Positions 59,238 to 64,000 of a DNA stretch of 64,000 nt are shown piece after piece. Both the position numbers and the translations under genes were made by a program. The DNA comes from CAIMWS01 sp964409245. Its GTDB lineage: Bacteria; Verrucomicrobiota; Verrucomicrobiia; Limisphaerales; UBA1319. The stretch spans positions 62,001 to 126,000 of the forward strand of contig CAYPCQ010000003.1 in NCBI GenBank assembly GCA_964409245.1, given 5' to 3'. The stretch's first letter is position 1, and each line of letters opens with the position of its first letter. A model generated the notes under the pieces. That model saw only the letters and a program-made list of their open reading frames with translations. It made no database searches and was not told the origin of the DNA.

Positions 59238-61319
59238 ATGAAGAACCTGATTTGCTGGCTGCTTGCCCTTTTCTGTTGCCCCGTGCTTTTAACGAAGGCT
59301 GGCGGTGAAACCGCCACCGCCAAAATTGCCAGCCGCCAGGATGTGGTCAAAACCAATGTATTCGTCCTCCTCTGGTTTGACACGGAGGATTATCTGCTGC
59401 CGGCTGCGGACGATGCCGCCAAGCGCCTGGCAGAAATCCTCACCCAAAGGGGGGTGCGCGGCACCTTCAAGGTGGTGGGTGAAAAGGCGCGGCAACTGGA
59501 GCGGCGCGGCCGGCGCGATGTGATCGACTCCCTGCGGAAACACGATATCGGCTACCACACGGATTTTCATTCGGTGCATCCCACCCCGGCAGAATACCTC
59601 GCCGGGTGCGGTTGGACGGAGGGGGTGGCCGAATTCCTGCGCCGGGAAAGCCAGGGCGCCGCCGATGTGCGCCGGATTTTCAGCGTCCCCAATCTGGCCT
59701 GTTACGGCCAGCCGGGATCCTCCTGGGCACCCCAGGTTTTTGCCGCCTTGGAAACTTTGGCGATCAATCCGCGGGGAGTGCCTTGTTACGTGGATGAAGG
59801 AGACCACCTCGGCCTGGGAGGACGGCCGTTTTGGTTTGATGGTGTGCTGACGGTTTATAAGATGGGTGAGAACTGCACACGCATGGAGCTGCACGAGGCC
59901 GGTGCGCTGGAAACAGCCCGGCGCCAAGCCACCGCGCTGATCGGCCGTCTGCAAGGGCAGGGTGGCGGTTTGGTGAGCATCTACTATCACCCGTGCGAAT
60001 GGGTGCACCAGCAGTTTTGGGATGGCGTCAACTTTTCCCGGGGCGCCAATCCTCCCCGGGAGCAATGGCGCAACCCGCCGCAGCGGCCGGCCGGCGAGAC
60101 CGAAGCTGCTTTGGTCCGTTTCGCTGCCTATATCGATTTCCTCCGCACCTGTCCCGGGGTTCGGTTCATCACGGCCAGCGAATTGCCGGATCTATACCCG
60201 GATTATGCGAAAATGGATGGGATTGCGGGTGATATTTTGTCGGCAATCGCCCGCCAGGTCGTTCAATCCACCAATGCCGGCATCAACTGCCTGATTCTGG
60301 GCGGGAAAGCTTTTTCCCCGGCAGATCAATTCGAGTTGTTGTCGCGGGCGGTTTGTGAATCGGCCGCCATCAATAAACCAATAAAACCCATTTGGTTGGG
60401 TGGTTTGACTGGCCCCGTGTCCCCGCCGTTCCCGGATGCTTTGCCGCGTTGCGATTGGCCCGCTTTCCAGACCGCTTTGGCGGATGTGGAAGATTTTATC
60501 AGCAAACAGCGGCAGGTTCCGGCGCGGGTATGGCTGGGCGCCAATGCGGTGTCTCCGGCCAGTTTCCTATATGGCCTGGCCGGCTGCTACCTGCGCCACC
60601 AGGAAACTGGTCGATGGCCGGTTCAGGAAGGTGTGTCCCTGAAGCCCGGGCTGGAATTATTGACTGCCCGGCTGGTTGCCCAGGATGCGCCCGGTCTTTA
60701 TGGTGGCTGGATCATCCATCCCGCCGGATTTCGCGCTCCCCAATTGCTCGAGCTGGCCCGGCTCCAAGCCTGGGCCTTCAAGCCGGCCTTGCTGCAGGCT
60801 TCGGCTCCCACGCTGCCGAATCAACCCAACCGCAAGGCATCGTGGGCCAGGCCCATCCATCGGCCCGGCTTGAAAAACCTGCACCGGGTCAACTCGTCGC
60901 TTTACCGCGGCGCCCAGCCTGAGGAACCGGGCTTCAAGGAACTTCAGGCCATGGGCATCCGTACGATCATCAACCTCCGCGGTTTTCACAGTGATGAGCC
61001 GATGCTGGCCGGCCTGCCGTTGCGCCAGGAGCACATTTCGTTCAAAACCTGGCATCCCGAAGATGAGGATGTGGTGCGCTTTCTCAAAATCGTTGGCAAT
61101 CCCAAACGGGGGCCGTTTTTTGTCCATTGCCTGCATGGGTCCGACCGCACGGGCATGATGCTTGCCATTTATCGCATCGCCATCCAAGGCTGGTCCAAAG
61201 AAGAGGCGATCGCCGAAATGACCACCGGCGGCTTCGGTTTTCACTCCATTTGGCAAAACCTGGTCAACTACCTCAAGGCCCTTGACCTTGACCGGCTGAA
61301 AAAAGAAGCGGGGATTTGA
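59238..61319 (+). CDS. Secreted polysaccharide-deacetylase-like / dual-specificity phosphatase-like fusion
   Basis: A 693-residue protein with a signal peptide (LICWLLALFCCPVLL). The N-terminal ~330 residues resemble NodB-type deacetylases: VLLWFDTEDYLL for the metal and catalytic Asp region, RGTFKVVGEKA, and the zinc His pair in GYHTDFHSVHP. A middle domain of ~200 residues has no match I recognise. The C-terminal ~160 residues are a cysteine phosphatase (VNSSLYRGAQPEE, IRTIINLRGF, HCLHGSDRTGMM) with catalytic Cys631 and Arg637. The combination suggests removal of acyl and phosphate groups from a surface glycan or lipid, which is inference. The phosphatase half resembles bacterial DSP/Siw14-like enzymes. 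Confidence 0.78.
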   Translation: MKNLICWLLALFCCPVLLTKAGGETATAKIASRQDVVKTNVFVLLWFDTEDYLLPAADDAAKRLAEILTQRGVRGTFKVVGEKARQLERRGRRDVIDSLRKHDIGYHTDFHSVHPTPAEYLAGCGWTEGVAEFLRRESQGAADVRRIFSVPNLACYGQPGSSWAPQVFAALETLAINPRGVPCYVDEGDHLGLGGRPFWFDGVLTVYKMGENCTRMELHEAGALETARRQATALIGRLQGQGGGLVSIYYHPCEWVHQQFWDGVNFSRGANPPREQWRNPPQRPAGETEAALVRFAAYIDFLRTCPGVRFITASELPDLYPDYAKMDGIAGDILSAIARQVVQSTNAGINCLILGGKAFSPADQFELLSRAVCESAAINKPIKPIWLGGLTGPVSPPFPDALPRCDWPAFQTALADVEDFISKQRQVPARVWLGANAVSPASFLYGLAGCYLRHQETGRWPVQEGVSLKPGLELLTARLVAQDAPGLYGGWIIHPAGFRAPQLLELARLQAWAFKPALLQASAPTLPNQPNRKASWARPIHRPGLKNLHRVNSSLYRGAQPEEPGFKELQAMGIRTIINLRGFHSDEPMLAGLPLRQEHISFKTWHPEDEDVVRFLKIVGNPKRGPFFVHCLHGSDRTGMMLAIYRIAIQGWSKEEAIAEMTTGGFGFHSIWQNLVNYLKALDLDRLKKEAGI

Positions 61320-61350
61320 GGCGCCTGAGTCCTCCCGATGGTTGCCGGCT

Positions 61351-63789
61351 TTACGGAACCAGCGTCAGCCGGTAAACCGTTGGGCCGGGCAGCAGGGGAG
61401 TGGGTTGGATTCTCATCCAGGCCTCATGGCCCGCCCGGTAAAACGGCGACAGGAAATGGCCGCTTTGGCCGCCGGGCATGTGGAAAATGGCTTGTTCCTC
61501 GCGGCCGGGGGACACGACCATCCGCTCCGAGGCGCCGAAGGCCCGCCCCTGGACCCACGGCATATTCTCATCCCCCGGCAACCGGGCCGGCGGCATATCC
61601 AGCCAGCGGGAAAGCACCGGCAGGCCCAGGCTGATGGGATGCCGCATCCGAAAGGTGTTTTTTTGTCCCCAGGTGGCTTTGGCCAGCGGCAGTTTTTCTT
61701 TGGCCAGCGCCGCCAGCAGCCGTTGGACGCTGGCTTCCAGCAGCTGGCCGTAAGACTCGAAGGCCGGATCCAACAAGTTCATCGGGCGCTGCTCCACAAT
61801 CTGCCAGACCGGCTGTTCCCGGGTCCAGGCCGGCCAGATGCCGGACTCAACCCCGGCTTTTTTAAGGCGCTGGAACACCGGGCGCAGGACCAAATGATGC
61901 ACCTGGCCGCGGAACTCCGCCACCAGCCGGTAACCTTGGGATTCCGGCGCGGCCCGGCCTCCCCAGTTGGACACGTATTGCTTGAGTTCGGCCCAGGCCG
62001 CGTTGGTGGCCGGCGGCTGGTCCAGGACGGCGAGCAGGAGCTGGCGCCAGCGTTCCAGGAAGAGCGCGCGATTATCCCGGTAAATTTCCAATAGATCCGC
62101 CTCTTTGACATTTTTCAGGTTGCGGAGATCCTCGCCGATTTGGCGCGCCCGTGCCCCGAAATCCTGGCCCACGGGGTGCAGCGCCAGGTATTCCGGCGTG
62201 CCCAGCACCCGGTTGTTGGCGGTCCACAGGAAGCCGCCGGGCGGGTTCATCACCTGCGGGTATTTTTCCGGGGGCAGGAAACCTTTCCAGCCGCAGGAGC
62301 CATCCGCCCAGGAAGCGGGCGCCTGGCCGTTGGACCCGAACCGCTCAGGCAGGCGGCCAATGGGGATGTAGCCGATCGCCCCCGATTTGTCCCCAACCAC
62401 CAGGTTTTCCACCGGGATGCCCATGCCGGGCGCCAGCTTCAGCGCGGTGGCCACATCGCGGGTCCGCTCCAGTTCGAGCAGGCGCAGGTTCACCGCGCCG
62501 GGCAGATGGGCGATCCAGCGCAGGGCGTAGCGCCCCTCCAGCCCCGGGGTTTCCACCACCGGCCCCCACACGGTGTTGGTGATCAGGCAGGGAAGGTCGC
62601 TCCCGCCGTTCACATGGATGATTTCGGTGTCCACCTGCGCGGCCTGCCAACCTGCGGGCGTCCGGTATTTGAGCGGATCGGCGGGGTCGAACTCCAGGGG
62701 AACCAGGTCGGTGTTGTCCAGGAAGGCGTCGGTGAAGGACCAAGCCAGGTGGCGATTACTGCCCACGACCACCGCCGGGGCGCCCGGCAAAGTGACCCCG
62801 GCCACATCCTGCAGGCCCAGTTCCGCATCCCAATACCGCAGGCGGGCCCGGAACCAATAGTGCGGCAGCATCAAGTCCAGGTGCATGTCATTGGCTATGA
62901 TTGCTCCGCCGTGGGCCGACCGCTGGCCGCCCACGCCCCAATTGTTGCTGCCTACGGGCAGGGCGGATCCCAGATCCGCCTCCTCGGCCGGGAATTGGCC
63001 GGCGCCGGGCTGGTTGGTGGCGGACCGGAACGAGAAGATCCGGGCATCGGGAATGGGCGATAAGGGGAGTTGCGAGGCATCCACCGCCGCATCCCAGGCG
63101 GTGCCGGCGGGCAGGTAGAAATCCGCCACCGCGGGCGGGAAGAGCTTGCGCATCACAGCCTGCAGCCGGTCCTCGTCGCCATCGGAATCCTGCAGCGCGA
63201 AGAACATGGCCAGCCCGGCCAGCACGGTGTCTTCCGGCTGCCACGGCCGGGGCTGGAGACGCAGCAGCAGGTATTCGGGCGGCCGGCTGCGCAGGGCGTG
63301 GAGGCCGGCGTTCACCCCGTCCGTGTAGGCTTGGGCCATGGCCTGCTCGCTGGACGGCAAAGGCGGGCCATTCTGCAGCCGCTGCCGGAATTGGTGGCGC
63401 CGCGCCCAGCGGTCCCGGCCCGCCATTCCGGGCCCGAAAATCTCCGCCAATTCACCCGCGGCGGCCCGGCGCAGCAGATCCATCTGGAAAAAGCGTTCCT
63501 GGGCATGCACCCAGCCGAGCGCCCGGGCGGCGTCGAGCCGGTTGGTGGCGTGGATGGTGGGCACCCCCTGGGCATCCCGCTCCACCGTCACCGGGCTGGA
63601 TAGATTCAGGAGCGGATGCCGGCCATCCAGGTGCGCCAGGCTGCCGCGCAGCTGCCAGCGCAGCCAGCCCCAGCCCAAGCCAGCCAGGATCACCGCCGCC
63701 AGGGTGGTTCCTCCCAGCCATTTCAGCCTGCGCTTCCAGCGCAAAGAAGCCAGCGGCTTCGCGGGCGAGTCCATTGTTTCTGGATTCAT
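61351..63789 (-). CDS. Penicillin-acylase-family (Ntn hydrolase, S45) enzyme
   Basis: An 812-residue protein with an N-terminal membrane anchor (WLGGTTLAAVILAGLGWGWL). The alpha-chain motif ALGWVHAQERFFQMDLLRRA is followed by the autocleavage site with the new N-terminal nucleophile Ser281 (LPVGSNNWGVGG), and then by IIANDMHLDLMLP and a beta-chain rich in conserved blocks (WTANNRVLG). Maturation should cut before Ser281. Family members hydrolyse amides such as penicillins, acyl-homoserine lactones or N-acyl amino acids; the substrate here is unknown. It is convergent with the fusion protein gene. About 210 bases upstream contain no gene but carry phased A/T tracts. Confidence 0.9.
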   Translation of the reverse strand: MNPETMDSPAKPLASLRWKRRLKWLGGTTLAAVILAGLGWGWLRWQLRGSLAHLDGRHPLLNLSSPVTVERDAQGVPTIHATNRLDAARALGWVHAQERFFQMDLLRRAAAGELAEIFGPGMAGRDRWARRHQFRQRLQNGPPLPSSEQAMAQAYTDGVNAGLHALRSRPPEYLLLRLQPRPWQPEDTVLAGLAMFFALQDSDGDEDRLQAVMRKLFPPAVADFYLPAGTAWDAAVDASQLPLSPIPDARIFSFRSATNQPGAGQFPAEEADLGSALPVGSNNWGVGGQRSAHGGAIIANDMHLDLMLPHYWFRARLRYWDAELGLQDVAGVTLPGAPAVVVGSNRHLAWSFTDAFLDNTDLVPLEFDPADPLKYRTPAGWQAAQVDTEIIHVNGGSDLPCLITNTVWGPVVETPGLEGRYALRWIAHLPGAVNLRLLELERTRDVATALKLAPGMGIPVENLVVGDKSGAIGYIPIGRLPERFGSNGQAPASWADGSCGWKGFLPPEKYPQVMNPPGGFLWTANNRVLGTPEYLALHPVGQDFGARARQIGEDLRNLKNVKEADLLEIYRDNRALFLERWRQLLLAVLDQPPATNAAWAELKQYVSNWGGRAAPESQGYRLVAEFRGQVHHLVLRPVFQRLKKAGVESGIWPAWTREQPVWQIVEQRPMNLLDPAFESYGQLLEASVQRLLAALAKEKLPLAKATWGQKNTFRMRHPISLGLPVLSRWLDMPPARLPGDENMPWVQGRAFGASERMVVSPGREEQAIFHMPGGQSGHFLSPFYRAGHEAWMRIQPTPLLPGPTVYRLTLVP

Positions 63790-63909
63790 GATAGGAGGTT
63801 AAGCCGCTGATCCGTGATGCGGCAAGCACGAAGAAATTGCTGGATTCGTTCCTTTGCCCCCTTTCCCACAATTTTTTCCGGGATAGGAAAATAACCTCGC
63901 CCCTCCAAA

Positions 63910-63959
63910 AAATCGTGCTAAATCGTGCTTTTTTGCGCCAAAACGTGCCAAAACGAGGC
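63910..63959. repeat. Five phased 10-base units with A/T tracts
   Basis: Consecutive 10-base slots read AAATCGTGCT, AAATCGTGCT, TTTTTGCGCC, AAAACGTGCC and AAAACGAGGC. The 10-base period equals one DNA turn, so the A/T tracts are in phase and the DNA should be bent. It lies about 120-170 bases upstream of the penicillin-acylase-family gene. Confidence 0.4.
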
Positions 63960-64000
63960 CTGGGCAGAAGCCAATCGTGAGCAGCCAGCCGGGGGGTAAA

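Noticed and set aside
1..64000. tRNA, rRNA, CRISPR array, integrase or insertion sequence
   Set aside because: No cloverleaf, rRNA-like stretch, regularly spaced repeat-spacer array or transposase/integrase motif could be recognised on either strand.

Overview
The window looks like a chromosomal segment of a Verrucomicrobiota bacterium, most likely of the Pedosphaerales/Limisphaerales type. This is inferred from gene content: prepilin-like proteins with the FTLIELL leader and a C-terminal H-X9-DG motif, ECF sigma factors beside WD40-type Ser/Thr kinases, a PD40/HzsA-like haem protein, a Tat-exported Gfo/Idh oxidoreductase, and a secreted LamG protein ending in FFRLKK. There is no rRNA, no tRNA, no CRISPR array and no recognisable transposase. 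Coding density is high, and most long antisense ORFs are shadows of GC-rich genes.

Region 1 (1-11.4 kb): the tail of an unknown gene, a Ser/Thr kinase with a WD40 propeller, then a four-gene minus-strand respiratory operon. That operon encodes a tetrahaem cytochrome, an NrfC-like Fe-S protein, an NrfD-like quinol module and an octahaem HAO-type cytochrome. A Crp/Fnr-type palindrome lies upstream. A prepilin-like protein and an FG-GAP/ASPIC-UnbV protein follow. Region 2 (11.6-17.4 kb): a HAD phosphatase, a GNAT-like membrane protein and the MoxR-DUF58-transglutaminase operon. Region 3 (17.4-31.2 kb): regulation. It holds an ECF sigma factor, a Ser/Thr kinase whose WD40 part is cut off by a secreted-protein gene, a second secreted protein, and a minus-strand phosphorelay cluster of two hybrid histidine kinases around a response regulator split by an in-frame amber codon.

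Region 4 (31.5-44 kb): gatCA, a secreted GH2 enzyme, a superoxide dismutase, an HzsA-like dihaem PD40 protein, a second prepilin-like protein with a palindromic insertion in its leader, a protein made only of the YchF C-terminal domain, and a Gfo/Idh oxidoreductase. Region 5 (44-53.6 kb): a large secreted protein with three 239-residue LamG-like repeats, an AlgI/AlgX-like polysaccharide O-acetylation pair and an S9 peptidase. Region 6 (53.7-64 kb): a minus-strand molybdenum hydroxylase operon (mocA-paoA-paoC-paoB type) with a small Cys-rich protein at its end, a GNAT acetyltransferase, a deacetylase-phosphatase fusion and a penicillin-acylase-family enzyme.

The most notable signals are: (i) an Nrf-like electron-transfer operon in which the NrfA position is taken by an octahaem HAO-family cytochrome; (ii) several promoters placed so that +1 falls on the A of the start codon, which suggests leaderless mRNAs; (iii) the interrupted response regulator and the truncated kinase; (iv) the palindromic insertion in a prepilin leader; and (v) the deacetylase/phosphatase fusion. 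All functions are inferred from motifs read by eye, with no database search.
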